From UBA6164 sp964344155 (GTDB taxonomy: Bacteria; Patescibacteriota; Gracilibacteria; BD1-5; UBA6164), in NCBI GenBank assembly GCA_964344155.1, contig CAYFMG010000007.1:1-61364 (forward strand): a stretch of 61,364 nt of DNA. Reading direction: 5' to 3'. Position 1 is the first letter of the stretch; each line of letters begins with the position of its first letter. Shown here one piece after another: positions 10,034 to 19,674 of the stretch. Both the position numbers and the translations under genes were made by a program. The notes under the pieces were generated by a model that worked only from the letters and a program-made list of their open reading frames with translations, was not told where the DNA came from and did no database searches.

Positions 10034-10855
10034 ATGAATTTTGAATTAGCAAAATTAATTTATGATTTAAACTGAAGTGAAATTGATGCTTTTAAAGTAT
10101 ATAATATTAGAAAAAAATTAAGTCCAACTTGATTTGAATATTATATAAAGTTTTATTTTGAGAAAATTCTTTGATATAAAACCAAGTTTCAGAGTTTAAC
10201 TAATAAACCAGATTGATGAATTGATATAAAATGAATAAAGATTAATTCTGATGGACAAAAAGAGTATTGTATAGTGCAATGTAAAAGAAATTCTAATTAT
10301 ATTACCTGAATCAAAGATATTAGAGATTTTGTAGGAGGTATTTACCGTATAATGTATAGTTTTCCAAATACAAATATATATTATATTACAACTTCAGATT
10401 TTACTCCTCCTGCTATAACTTTTGCAAATCAAGAATGAGTAAGTTTAAAAAACTTTTCGAATATTTTAAATATTTATAATCAATATTCTATTGAAGAATT
10501 TGAAAAAGATATTAAGCTAGAAGAGCCTAAAAAATATAAAAAAATCTTTAATAAATGAAGAAAGTTAAATGAACCTAAGAGGCAATGAAAGCTATTTATT
10601 TCAGAAGAAGATGAAATTTTAAAAACACTAAGAGATATAAGGTATTCATTAATGAAAAAAAATCATATTCATGATTCAAATATAGTTTGTAGTTCAAATG
10701 TTTTAGAATATATATCTAAAAAAAGACCACATAATTTAAAATCATTAAAAAATGTTCTTAAAGAATGAGAATTTAGTGATACAGAGGTTGCTTATGCTTT
10801 ATATTATGGAAAACATTTTTTAAAATGAATAAATTTATTTACAAATATTAATTAA
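10034..10855 (+). CDS. second Mrr-type endonuclease with HRDC-like domain
   Basis: This 273-residue paralogue of the preceding gene lies 53 bases downstream. The nuclease core reads KPDGGIDIKGIKI and YCIVQCKRNSNYI, and IYYITTSDFTPPAITFA matches the paralogue. The C-terminal part (LKTLRDIRYSLMKK and ISKKRPHNLKSLKNVLKE) matches the HRDC-like region. The two cores differ enough to suggest an old duplication or a heterodimeric pair. It is probably part of a defence-type module with the neighbouring HEPN gene. Its stop codon merges with the start of the repeated promoter cassette at 10856. Confidence 0.72.
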
Positions 10856-10941
10856 AAAAGCATTAAAATTAGAAACTTTTTTCTTAAAAAAACTTGCTTT
10901 TTGATAAAATCTTAACTATAATCGAATGTACTTAGATGTAG
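10856..10941 (+). repeat. promoter cassette, copy 1
   Basis: This block of about 85 bases recurs at 12846-12932 with near identity from AAAAAGCATTAAAATTAG to CGAATGTACTTAGATGTAG. An inverted repeat AAAAAGCA/TGCTTTTT precedes the -10 box. Confidence 0.75.
10894..10922 (+). promoter_or_regulatory. sigma70 promoter in cassette copy 1
   Basis: TTGCTT (10894-10899), exactly 17 bases, TATAAT (10917-10922). Copy 2 has the same boxes and spacing with a diverged spacer, which supports function. Confidence 0.75.
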
Positions 10942-11023
10942 TGACTTAGTCACAGAGCCTTTTGTCTTTTTGATTTAAGGGGACTTAAAATAAAAAACGA
11001 AGATTAATTAATCTTCGTTTTTT
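10929..11023 (+). ncRNA. candidate small RNA, copy 1
   Basis: The predicted transcript starts just after the promoter with the conserved 5' words CGAATGTACTTAGATGTAG. It then contains a small hairpin GTGACttaGTCAC and ends in the hairpin AAACGAAGATTAATTAATCTTCGTTT with a T run at about 11017-11023. There is no ORF in it. The 5' end is shared with copy 2, while the 3' part differs. Identity is unknown. Confidence 0.5.
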
Positions 11024-11685
11024 CTACTAAACATTACAATTTTAGAGCTTTTTCTTCATCATGAAATTCCTCAATCAGTCCAGCTAATATTTCCATCAAC
11101 ACTAATTTCTTGTCATTCAAATAAATCACAATTTGACCATGAATTATCTGTACCACATTGTCTAGGCTCTCATATAAGTATGAAATTTTGTACAGTTTTG
11201 CAATGTCTGAAAAATATAGTCCAATCTTCATTCTTTATCATCCAAGAAGATATTATTATATCTGGGTTGTTTTCTGTTACAGCATATTCTACATCTTGAT
11301 TTTCAACTGGAATATTTTTGATATTTCTAACCCATATATATGGATCATCTTTTGAATGCCATGATAAATCATCTGTAGCAATTAATTCTACAGATTTTTT
11401 TATATCTCTCATTAGTAGATTTTGCTTCAAAAAGTATGTTAATCTACCATTTCAAGCTCATACTTCCAGAATCTTAATATTATCTTTTCAAAAACTATTA
11501 ATTTTATTTAATAGCTCTTCAGATAATCAAGAAATAAATCTATCATTTAAAACTTGAAAAGGTGTTCATAGTGGGTTGTGATAAATGAAATCATCTTTGT
11601 TACAGTTTCAGTGTACTGGTAGAGAATCTATTTCTTCAATTGTTGGAAGGTACGTAGCGGTACTGCACCATTTAGGAAAACACAT
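11008..11685 (-). CDS. class I SAM-dependent methyltransferase
   Basis: Read on the minus strand with TGA = Gly, this is one open frame of 225 residues from ATG 11685 to TAA 11008. The SAM-binding motif I is KILEVGAGNGRLTYFL. Downstream come IATDDLSWHSKDDPYIWV and IISSWMIKNEDWT-IFFRHC, then FILIGEPRQCGT, a layout resembling small uncharacterised Rossmann methyltransferases. The substrate is unknown. It follows an unknown gene by 14 bases, so they form a two-gene operon. The stop overlaps the shared bidirectional hairpin at 10992-11023. Confidence 0.75.
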
Positions 11686-11699
11686 ATTTTATGATTTTT

Positions 11700-12152
11700 T
11701 TAATTTATATCTAAACATATTTTTTGTTCTAATCTAATCTTATCTATTGCCTTTTGAACTAAAGGATTAGGAGTCCTTGTTTCTGCTTTTTCTAACATTT
11801 TATCAAAAGTTTCATTTAATTGAGGACTATTATAGTATTCTATAGTTCATGAAGCATCAACTAATAATTGGTAAGAAACCAAAGTACATAATTGTTTTAG
11901 TTCATCTTCATTAAATTGTGATGTAATATTTAAAAATTTTAGTACTTCACTCATACTTACGGGAATAATTCTATCAAATTTCTTTTGATTAATATACCAT
12001 TTTTGGTCATTTCATTGTTGTTCTGCAATTAATCAATCACTTCAAAGAGCATTGAAAAAATTTTGGTAAACCTCACGAGTAAGTTGAGTAGCAGATGTTT
12101 CAATATCTTTATGGATAGGTAGCTTAGAGCTTTCAACAGTATTTAAAACCAT
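11700..12152 (-). CDS. hypothetical protein upstream of the methyltransferase
   Basis: A 150-residue protein begins MVLNTVESSKLPIHKDIETS and includes QQGNDQKWYINQKKFDRIIP and a helical C-terminal half (LCTLVSYQLLVDASGTIEYY). I do not recognise it. No membrane segment or signal peptide is seen. Glycines are partly TGA. It is the first gene of the minus-strand pair and may act with the methyltransferase. Confidence 0.6.
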
Positions 12153-12274
12153 ATTTGTAAATATTAATAAATAATGAAAATATTATAATTTAAATTATTT
12201 AGAAGTCAATATTTAGATTGATTATTTTAAAAAATCATTATAATATATATCATAAAATATATCTAATATAAATT

Positions 12275-12808
12275 ATGAATATAACAGATAATTTTAAAGA
12301 GACTCATTTTTTTAATATAAGTTGAGAAAAAGATATAGAATTAATTAGAAAATGAGCTATGAATAATTGAGTATATCCAGAATTTTTTCTAAAAGATTTT
12401 TCTTCTACTTATTATAATTTTGTTGATAATATACAATTTAGTCTAAATAGATTAATATGAATAAAAAAATGAACAAACTTACCTGACTCAGTCTTAACTA
12501 GGGAGTATTTAACATTAATGGAAGTTGTAAAAAATTCTGTATCAGCAGTTGTTAGTAATATAGAATTAGGGAATATAGATAAATGAGTAATAAAAGTAGT
12601 TTTATCTTTTAATAAAAAACTAGATTTGGTAATACTTGTTAGAGACAATGGAGTTTGACAAAATAAAGTAGAGTGAAAAAGAGATAAAAATGAAATATTA
12701 CACCCTTGAGGTTTGTGAATTTGATATGGTGTATGAGTTATACAATCTTGATTATATCATAAAACAGTACTATGAGAAAAATGAGCTATTGTTAAGTTAA
12801 AATTTTAA
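12275..12808 (+). CDS. stand-alone GHKL (histidine-kinase-type) ATPase
   Basis: This 177-residue protein carries the Bergerat ATP-binding fold: N-box LMEVVKNSVSAVV, G1 box LVRDNGVGQ, and G2-like GGLGIGYGVGVIQSG. It ends soon after the ATPase domain, so it is a single-domain protein without sensor or dimerisation helix. Such proteins include anti-sigma kinases and orphan HATPase domains. A STAS-domain protein at 36496-36846 could be a partner in a partner-switch, but they are far apart. Many conserved glycines are TGA. Confidence 0.7.
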
Positions 12809-12845
12809 AGATTTTATACAAACTCAGTATACTCACACCCCATTA

Positions 12846-12932
12846 AAAAAGCATTAAAATTAGAAACTTTTTTCTTAAAAAAACTTGCTTTTTGAGATAG
12901 CTTTGAGTATAATCGAATGTACTTAGATGTAG
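12846..12932 (+). repeat. promoter cassette, copy 2
   Basis: This is the second copy of the block at 10856-10941. The leading 47 bases are almost identical, the 17-base spacer has diverged, and the 19 bases after TATAAT are conserved. Confidence 0.75.
12885..12913 (+). promoter_or_regulatory. sigma70 promoter in cassette copy 2
   Basis: TTGCTT (12885-12890), 17 bases, TATAAT (12908-12913). Confidence 0.75.
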
Positions 12933-12981
12933 CTTCTTTTGAAGTAGTGAGACTTTCTCTTTGGAGTTAAAGTCCTTTTTT
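12920..12981 (+). ncRNA. candidate small RNA, copy 2
   Basis: The predicted transcript begins CGAATGTACTTAGATGTAG, has a short hairpin GCTTCttttGAAGT, and ends with GACTTT...AAAGTC followed by CTTTTTT. Length is about 60 nt. No ORF is present. It shares its 5' segment with copy 1 at 10929. Confidence 0.5.
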
Positions 12982-13062
12982 GTTTTAAATTCATAACATA
13001 ATTTTTGATTTTTCTGTTAATTTTATTATAGTATAAATGTTTTATTAATTAAAAAAACAACT

Positions 13063-13464
13063 ATGGAAATAAAACAAGCTTGGTATAGAACTAGTGTAAA
13101 AGCATTGATATATAATGAAAAATGAGAGTTTTTGTTATGTAAGGAAGATAGTTGAGTATGGGATATTCCTGGATGATGATTAGATCATTGAGAGAAGCAT
13201 GAAGTATGTTTAAAAAGGGAGTTACAAGAGGAAATGTGATTGGAGGTTATTTATGTATCTAAAACACCTAAATATTTTGTTACAGCACATAAACCTAAAA
13301 GTAAAACTAGGCCATGGATTGCAAATGTTTTTTATGAAGTAAAAGTAAAAGACTTAAATTTTACACCAAGTGAGGAATGTGTAGAAATTAGTTTTTTTAA
13401 TAAACAGTCTATAGAAGGAATTAATGTAATAGAAAATGTTAAAGAGTTTATAAAGGAATTATAG
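13063..13464 (+). CDS. Nudix (MutT-type) hydrolase
   Basis: The 133-residue protein has a canonical Nudix box, G-x5-E-x7-REUxEExGU, read as GGLDHGEKHEVCLKREL followed by QEEMG. Two of the glycines before the box (IPGGG) are TGA. Nudix enzymes hydrolyse nucleoside diphosphates linked to another moiety, such as oxidised dNTPs. The rest (WIANVFYEVKVKD, then a C-terminal helix VIENVKEFIKEL) fits a single-domain enzyme. Substrate cannot be told from sequence. Confidence 0.88.
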
Positions 13465-13509
13465 TTTAGTTATATTTTACTACATTCTAGTTCAAAGTGC
13501 ACAATTTTC

Positions 13510-13574
13510 TTGAAAAAAATTATTTTTAGATATAATTAAGTTCCTCACATAAATTATATCTAAAAAAAGGAGGA
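13510..13574 (+). promoter_or_regulatory. promoter, 15-bp inverted repeat and strong Shine-Dalgarno
   Basis: TTGAAA (13510) and TATAAT (13531) are 15 bases apart. The perfect arms TTTTTAGATATAATT (13523-13537) and AATTATATCTAAAAA (13552-13566) flank a 14-base loop and overlap the -10 box. AAGGAGGA (13567-13574) follows directly. The arms could be an operator or a leader hairpin next to the ribosome site. Confidence 0.6.
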
Positions 13575-13581
13575 ATAGGTA

Positions 13582-13749
13582 ATGCATGATGAGAAAAATA
13601 TAAACCCTTGGCTTAACTTTGCTGATAAAAATCCAAAGACTTTTGCAGTATTAGCTTTTGTAGGTTCTCCAATAGCTTTTATTTGGGGAATAGGTGGAAG
13701 TGTATCTGCTTTTACAGAAGCAGTTGCGCAGTTTAAAACAAGTACATAA
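13582..13749 (+). CDS. 55-residue membrane peptide
   Basis: ATG 13582 lies seven bases after AAGGAGGA. The peptide begins MHDEKNINPWLNFADKNPKT and then has one hydrophobic stretch (FAVLAFVGSPIAFIWGIGG). It uses no TGA codon; all four glycines are GGN and both tryptophans TGG. A strong Shine-Dalgarno is exceptional here and otherwise seen only before the purC-type genes. Function is unknown. It may be acquired DNA or a small toxin-like or regulatory membrane peptide. Confidence 0.6.
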   Translation: MHDEKNINPWLNFADKNPKTFAVLAFVGSPIAFIWGIGGSVSAFTEAVAQFKTST

Positions 13750-13762
13750 GGAGGGAAAAAAG

Positions 13763-13785
13763 CTACCTATTTCTAGGTAGATTTT
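13763..13785 (+). terminator. terminator after the small peptide
   Basis: CTACCTAtttcTAGGTAG followed by ATTTT. A GGAGGG precedes it. Confidence 0.6.
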
Positions 13786-13819
13786 AAAAAAATTAAAATT
13801 AATAAAAATTTTACTTACT

Positions 13820-14449
13820 TTAAACAATTTTTCAATTATCATATAGATTATTTATATCCATAGCATATTCAGATCATAAATATTTAAAACTACTTTTATC
13901 AGCTTCCATTATTGGATCTCAGTAGTAAAAAATATAGTTTTTATCTTCAGCATATCAACCTCAAAGTAATTTAAAAGTATCAATATCTATATCTTCACAA
14001 ATAATTCATTCACAATATATGTATTTATTATCCATAGCATATTCTCATCATAAAACCATATCTTGATTAGTAGTGATATCTTTTGTTCATAAGTATTTAA
14101 AAGAAGCAGGATTGGCTTCATCTATTATAATATGATCATAATAGACACCATTAATATCTTTACAATAATTTCATCATAAATATTTAAAACTGTAATAATC
14201 AAATTGATCTTGAATCTCTAAATCATAGTAAATATTATTTTTATCTTTTAAATAATATCATCCCAAATATTTAAAGCTAGACTTATCAATAATCTTTGAT
14301 CTTCATTTCTTTATTTTATCTAAGCTAGCTTCAACTTCTTCTCTAACACCTCTAAAAGTTTTATACCATACAAAAAATATAAAAAATAAGACTAAAAAAG
14401 GAGTATATATTAAATATTTTAGTAGTTCATAATCAAAATTTTCAAACAT
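13820..14449 (-). CDS. membrane-anchored DKNYY-repeat protein
   Basis: A 209-residue protein has one N-terminal membrane helix (LIYTPFLVLFFIFFVWY). This is followed by about five repeats of the form SFKYLGGYYLKDKNNIYYD, matching the Pfam DKNYY family of beta-rich repeats. The repeats have DKNN/DINN, F-K-x-L-G and an aromatic pair. The repeats would lie outside the membrane. It is related in repeat type to the larger protein at 28560-30230. Many repeat glycines are TGA. Function is unknown. Confidence 0.75.
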
Positions 14450-14475
14450 AGGCTTTTTTTAAAAAATAAAATCAA

Positions 14476-14802
14476 CTAAAAAAACTCACAATCACCAATA
14501 TTAGAATCCTTTTCTAAATCAGATATAAGTTTTGTACAATAATCTCTTAAAAAACTTAGTGTCTTTAGATTAAATGCTATTGAAATATGATTTCAAGCAA
14601 CTATCTTTAGTATATTATTAGCAGAAATCTGTATATCAAGAATATCTACCGATTTCTGTAAATCCATAATTAGAGTCTGACTTTTTTCTGTATCTAAACT
14701 ATTTAATCTTAAGTGCTCCATGGTAGAATCAATTAATTTAAATATATCTAAGTAATGATCTATAAAGTCTTTTTCTTGATTCTTAAGACTATTTCTTTTC
14801 AT
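14476..14802 (-). CDS. small all-helical hypothetical protein
   Basis: A 108-residue, probably all-alpha protein begins MKRNSLKNQEKDFIDHYLDI and ends TLSFLRDYCTKLISDLEKDS followed by about nine residues. It has the look of a small four-helix bundle. I do not recognise a family. The only Gly-coded TGA is in VAGNHISIAFN. It is transcribed away from the DUF2202 gene and towards the DKNYY gene, 26 bases apart, so those two may be co-transcribed. Confidence 0.6.
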
Positions 14803-14826
14803 TAAAAATTGGATAAATACAGGATC

Positions 14827-15879
14827 ATGAAAACATATAAAGTTTTATCGTCATTAGTAGCTACACTAGTAATGTTATCTATATGATGAGCTAGTACATA
14901 TGCTTATTGACACCAAAATTGACATGATCATGACTTTAAATGATCAATCGAAAATATTGAGAAACAGGATCTTGATAGTACAGAAATAGATTTATTAAAA
15001 AAACAATATGAAGAAGAAATGATGGCAAATGAATTGTATACTTCATTTTATGAAAAGTATGGAATTGATACTTTTAAAAATATAGCTGAATCAGAGGCAA
15101 GACATATGGATGCTGTAAAAGTATTATTAGATAGATACGAAATAACAACACCAACTAATTATGATCATATACAATCATTATATGAATCATTAAAAGCTAA
15201 GTGAAATGTTTCTTTAAAAGATGCATTAGAAGTATGAGTTACTATAGAGAAAGTAGATATAGATGATATAATAAAAGCAATAAAAATAACAGATAATGAT
15301 GATATAAAAACAATTTTCTTAGAAATTTGATGAGCATCATATAACCATATGAGATGATTTGTTAATGCTTTTGATACAAATAACTTAGTTAACAGTGTAG
15401 ATTATTCAGACTACTTAAGCTCAGATGATCTAGAAAAAAAATGACCAATTAAAACAAAATTAGCTGAAAAATTAAAATCAGAATGAGTAGAGTTACCAGA
15501 AAGAATGCAGTCTGATAAAAAGGACTCGAAAAGGAAAGAACAAACAGGTAAAAAAGAATTAAAAAATAATAAAAAATCAGATAATAAAGATGGAAAAAAT
15601 AATAGATATAAAAATGATAATTCTATTAGCCTAAAAAATAAATATAAAGCAACTTATAAATCTAAATATTGATCTCTTATTTCAAAAATGGATGATACAA
15701 AATTAAATACATTTATTGAAAAAATTGATTCTATTGTTGAAAAAGTAAATATAGGTGATTATTCAGATGTAGTAAAAGAAAAGTATAATGCTATGTTACT
15801 TGCATTAAGAGAAATTGCTGTTGAAAACTTAGATGAAAATCAAGAACCAGAATTAGACTTTGAAAGTTTATTTAATTAA
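14827..15879 (+). CDS. exported ferritin-like DUF2202 protein with a Lys/Asn-rich linker
   Basis: This 350-residue protein has an N-terminal signal peptide (VLSSLVATLVMLSIGGASTYA). The DUF2202 ferritin-like helices follow: EEEMMANELYTSFYEKYG, then FKNIAESEARHMDAVKVLLD and later EIGGASYNHMRGFVNAF. E and H residues in EARH and EEM are the expected metal ligands. Residues about 225-285 form a Lys/Asn/Asp-rich low-complexity linker, followed by a second helical segment ending with an acidic tail. DUF2202 proteins are secreted or surface proteins of poorly known function, possibly metal binding. TGA encodes Gly in the signal peptide. Confidence 0.75.
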
Positions 15880-15895
15880 ACTTATAAGTATTAAT

Positions 15896-15927
15896 AAAAA
15901 ATCTCCAGAATTCTCTGGAGATTTTTT
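15896..15927. terminator. bidirectional terminator
   Basis: AAAAAATCTCCAGA-ATTC-TCTGGAGATTTTTT lies between the convergent DUF2202 and speE genes and overlaps the speE stop by two bases. Confidence 0.85.
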
Positions 15928-16765
15928 ATACCTTATAACTCTCAGGTAAAACAAAACTAGCTTTGTGTACATCTCTTGAATAGTATTTCAAAGATTTTTG
16001 CATATCTTTGCTTGGTTTTCTAACAGGAGATTTAACATCATGTATATCAGAACATACAAGTAATCAAATATTACCTCAAGGATAAGTTGGAACATGTACT
16101 TGGGAATAATCAGCAAACTTGAATAAATCCTGCATAGTTTGTTTTAATTTAGCTGTAATATCTTTATGTAAAAATAAACTCTCTCACTGAATAGCAACAA
16201 CTCAACCAGGACTTAGGTTAGCTTTAACAGATTCATAAAATTCTTTTGTAAATAATGAATCAGCAGGTCATATAGGATCTGAAGAATCAACTATTATTAC
16301 ATCAAATTTATTTTTATTATGTTGTAGATAATTAGCTCAATCTCAGATTAGTATTTTTGTTTTGGTTTCATCTATATTTGCTGAAATCTCTGGAAAAAAC
16401 TGTTTTGAAGCATTTACAACTCATTCATCTATTTCACATAATACAGCCTCTCTTACTGTATTATGTTTTACAACCTCTCTTAAAATTCATAAATCACCTC
16501 ATCAGATAACCAAAACTCTCTCAGGACACAAGTGATTAAAAAGAGGAAGATGAGCTAACATTTCTTGATAAGCAGCTTCATCTCTCTCTGTGAGCTGAAT
16601 AACTCAATCCAGTATTAATACATTTCAAAAAGATTCAGATTTAAAAATCAAAATATCTTGAAACTTTGTTTTTTGTTCAAGTAAAACTTTTTCTACTTTT
16701 AGTCATAGAGAAATACCAGGCCACATTAAATCCTTCTCTAAAAACCGATTATCTTTATTTATCAT
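15926..16765 (-). CDS. speE: spermidine synthase
   Basis: This 279-residue aminopropyltransferase carries FQDILIFKSESFGNVLILDG, then TERDEAAYQEMLAHLPLFNH, the SAM-type binding loop VLVIGGGDLGILREVV, and the catalytic DSSDPIGPADSLFTKEFY. It transfers an aminopropyl group from decarboxylated SAM to putrescine. It overlaps the end of speD, so the two form a translationally coupled operon that supplies substrate and enzyme together. GGGDLG uses TGA for some glycines. Confidence 0.93.
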
Positions 16766-17606
16766 CTCTCATATTTATGTTAAGTTTATAATATTTTCAC
16801 TTGAAGTACCTGACAGTAAAATCAGCGACCTCTTGAGGGTTATAGTATTTACAACTAAAAATATCTAGATATGCAGCATTTGTAGCATTTGCAAAATGTC
16901 AGCTAATCAGAGATGTCTCAATCAATTGAGTCATACTAAATCAAGCTACCTTTTCATCTTCTCAAAAATGAACAACCTCGGTATCTCAGAAAGTTTTCAT
17001 CTGTATCAAATCACAAAGTTCCCTTACATAAGTTTTTATCCCTTCAGCATCCCTTATACTACTAGGATCACAACCATAAATATCAACTGAAGAAGCTATC
17101 CCCCAGGCATCACTATCATTAAATTGCTTTTCCCAATTATTAGCATTTTCACTTAAAACTACTTTATCATCTCACTTTCAATCAAAATTTGTCGCTAGTC
17201 ATCTTTTTAGGTCAGTTACAAGCTCAACTCTATTTGATTTAAATACTTGAGTTAAAAGCTCTATACCTTTTTCAAATTGCATATCTCAACAAGCAAACAT
17301 ATCAATAGCAGCATATCAGTGTTCAGGCCGAGTATGGATTGTAAAATGAGACTCACTTAATACAACTACTCAACTAACTCATTGAGGATCGTACCTATGA
17401 AAATTTGAGTTTATAATTGTTGCTCAAATAGCTTTTGCTGACTCTATAAGTGTCTTTTCTAGTAAATCTATATCATGTAATATTTTAGAGTCACAATCAT
17501 AGTAATCCAAAGTTAAATGTCTAGCCAAATACAAACTAGAATTACAACTTTTTTCTAAAGAGTCTATATTACTATTTTCATGAGAATTAATAGTGTTTTT
17601 ATTCAT
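16755..17606 (-). CDS. speD: S-adenosylmethionine decarboxylase proenzyme
   Basis: The 283-residue protein contains GVVVLSESHFTIHTRPEHGY. The Ser of ESHFTIH is the self-cleavage site that yields the pyruvoyl group. Domain two carries CDLIQMKTFG and TQLIETSLISGHFAN followed by YLDIFSCKYYNPQEV. The normal motif has W where this protein has R (HTRPEH). The fused second domain matches the long bacterial SpeD form. The last eleven bases overlap the speE start. About 30 N-terminal residues before the conserved core are extra. Confidence 0.9.
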
Positions 17607-17697
17607 ATAAATAAAATTAAAAAATAAGTAATTTTATTTATAGATTTTTAGTGTTACAAAAGTGTTACATTTTTTAACAAATAATTAGAAAACATAA

Positions 17698-17724
17698 TTG
17701 ACAAATGTAAATATTTTTTATAAT
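17698..17724 (+). promoter_or_regulatory. promoter for the HD-GYP gene
   Basis: TTGACA (17698-17703) and TATAAT (17719-17724) with a short 15-base spacer lie about 30 bases before the start codon. Confidence 0.55.
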
Positions 17725-17752
17725 AAAGTTAATTTAAATTAAAAAAAATAAA

Positions 17753-18913
17753 ATGTCAGGAATAGACTTAGTAAAAGAGAGGGAAAATCAGGTGATATCT
17801 AAATTGCAATGATTTGTTGACACATGAACTGAACAAACAATAAACTTAACAAAAGAAGAAGTAATTATTCTTATAGATAAAGATCATAGACAAGAAGGTA
17901 TTATAAGAGAGATGTCTCAGTATTTAGATGAAGTTTTAGATAAGCTATCTTATTGATTAGAATTACCTGAACAAAACAATGTGTTTAATTTTATTATAGA
18001 AAATTGAGAAATTGAATTTAAGTATATAAGTAGGGCATTAAAAAAATTGTGAGTAAATGAAGAAGATTTATTAGAACAAGTAATAGATGTTATATGAAAA
18101 AATAATTTTATAAAAGAATTTAAAGATAAAAAAAGCCTTGATCTTAATGGAATTAGACATACTCATTATAGTATTTTAATAAATTGAACTGATTTTAATG
18201 TAAGTATTTCTTTAACAAGAGATTTTTGAGAAGATTTGTATGGTATTTATTTAACACCAATGAGAGTTTTTAAATCATCTTTAATAGATAATTTTGAATG
18301 ATTTTTAGCTGCTGCATCCGTAAAAGACTCTGAAACAGATAAACACTTAGATAGAACTAAGCATTATACTAGACTATTAACAACAGAACTAAAAAATAGA
18401 TGATTATTTACTGATGTAATAAGTGATGGTTTTATTGAAAATGTTTCTATCTCAGCACCACTTCATGATATATGAAAAATTTTTGTAGATGAGCGTATAT
18501 TGAAAAAACCTTGAAAATTAAATATGGAGGAGTATCTAGAAATGAAGGAACATACAACAAATTGAGCTATTTTAATGGAAGCATGATTTAGTAAATACTC
18601 TGAACCAGAATTAAAAAATCTGATTTTAATTGCTATAAATATAGTTAATTTTCATCATGAAAGATATGATGGTAGTTGATATCCTGAGTGATTAATATGA
18701 GAAAAAATACCGCTTGAGGCTAGAATACTTGCAATAGTAGATGTATTTGATGCACTTATTTCAAAAAGGTGTTATAAACAAAATTGGAGTCCTGAAGATA
18801 CAAAAAAAGAATTACAAAATGAAGCTTGAAAACATTTTGATCCAGTATTAGTAGAGGTTTTTCTAGACTTATTTGATGATATGCTAGAAATAAGAAATGA
18901 GTTTAAGGATTAA
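17753..18913 (+). CDS. HD-GYP domain phosphodiesterase-like protein
   Basis: A 386-residue protein has an N-terminal unrecognised helical region. It then carries the HD-GYP domain: LHDIGKIFVDERILKKPGKL, EHTTNGAILM, NFHHERYDGSGYPEGLIG, and IPLEARILAIVDVFDALIS. The HD dyad, the later His residues and the GYP triad are all present. HD-GYP proteins hydrolyse cyclic dinucleotides such as c-di-GMP. No receiver domain is obvious. GSGYPEGLIG uses TGA for several conserved glycines. The next gene, 30 bases downstream, may be its partner. Confidence 0.88.
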
Positions 18914-18943
18914 TAATAATTTATATATTTACCTAATTAGATT

Positions 18944-19588
18944 ATGTTTGAACAAATGGAAGTTAGTGATATTCAAATATCAGAAGCATTATGAAAATTA
19001 AATGCCTCAAGTTTAGATGAGCAAACAAAAAATGTTTTAAGTTCAGTTTCTGTTTTACTTATGAATAGAACTATAGAACTAGAGCAAGAAAGACAGAAAA
19101 ATAAAGGATTAGTAAAAAGTCTTATAAATATAAACTCTTTACCTAAAAATAATACTGTTTGTACTATGACACTAAAAGATGGGAATATAGATATTCCATT
19201 TATTGGTGATCCTTTAATTAAAATGTGAGTAACAAAACAAAAAATAAAATCTCAAATTAATACTGAGATTTGACGTGATGTTTTTTTAGAAATATTAGAA
19301 GAAAGAAGACAACATGCAGATAAACACACTGGTATAGAACCGACTTCTCATTTTTTAACATTATGAAAAGAAAAATATATAGTTTGTATTAGTGTTTCAA
19401 AAGATAGATCAGAAAATATTTTTTCTAATACTGAAGAGGAAAAATCATTTATAGAAAAAGAAATACAAGGATTTACTGGTAAAAATGAAGATAATTTTAT
19501 ATATTGAGTTTATTTTATTCGTATGGATTTCTTAGATAATTTTTTTAGAAAACAATCAGATTTTAATAATTCAGTATTAAACAAATAG
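18944..19588 (+). CDS. hypothetical protein following the HD-GYP gene
   Basis: The 214-residue protein has an N-terminal helical segment (RTIELEQERQKNKGLVKSL) that could be a coiled coil. A mixed alpha/beta region follows (CTMTLKDGNIDIPFIG, then KEKYIVCISVSKDRSENIFS and DNFIYGVYFIRMDFLDNFF). The strand-rich second part hints at a PAS-like or small sensory domain, but I cannot place it. It is probably in one operon with the HD-GYP gene and ends in a good terminator. Confidence 0.6.
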
Positions 19589-19616
19589 CCAAAGAAGAGA
19601 TTCTTGGCTATTTTTT
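19583..19616 (+). terminator. Rho-independent terminator
   Basis: AAATAGCCAAAGAA-GAGA-TTCTTGGCTATTTTTT; it overlaps the stop codon of the upstream gene. Confidence 0.8.
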
Positions 19617-19674
19617 GACAATTTTAGAAAAATATGGTTATATATATATATAATTTAATATATATATTATCTAG

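Noticed and set aside
11034..11430. Apparent frameshift splitting the minus-strand methyltransferase into two overlapping ORFs
   Set aside because: With TGA as Gly a single frame runs from 11685 to 11008; the second ORF is a shadow in another frame.
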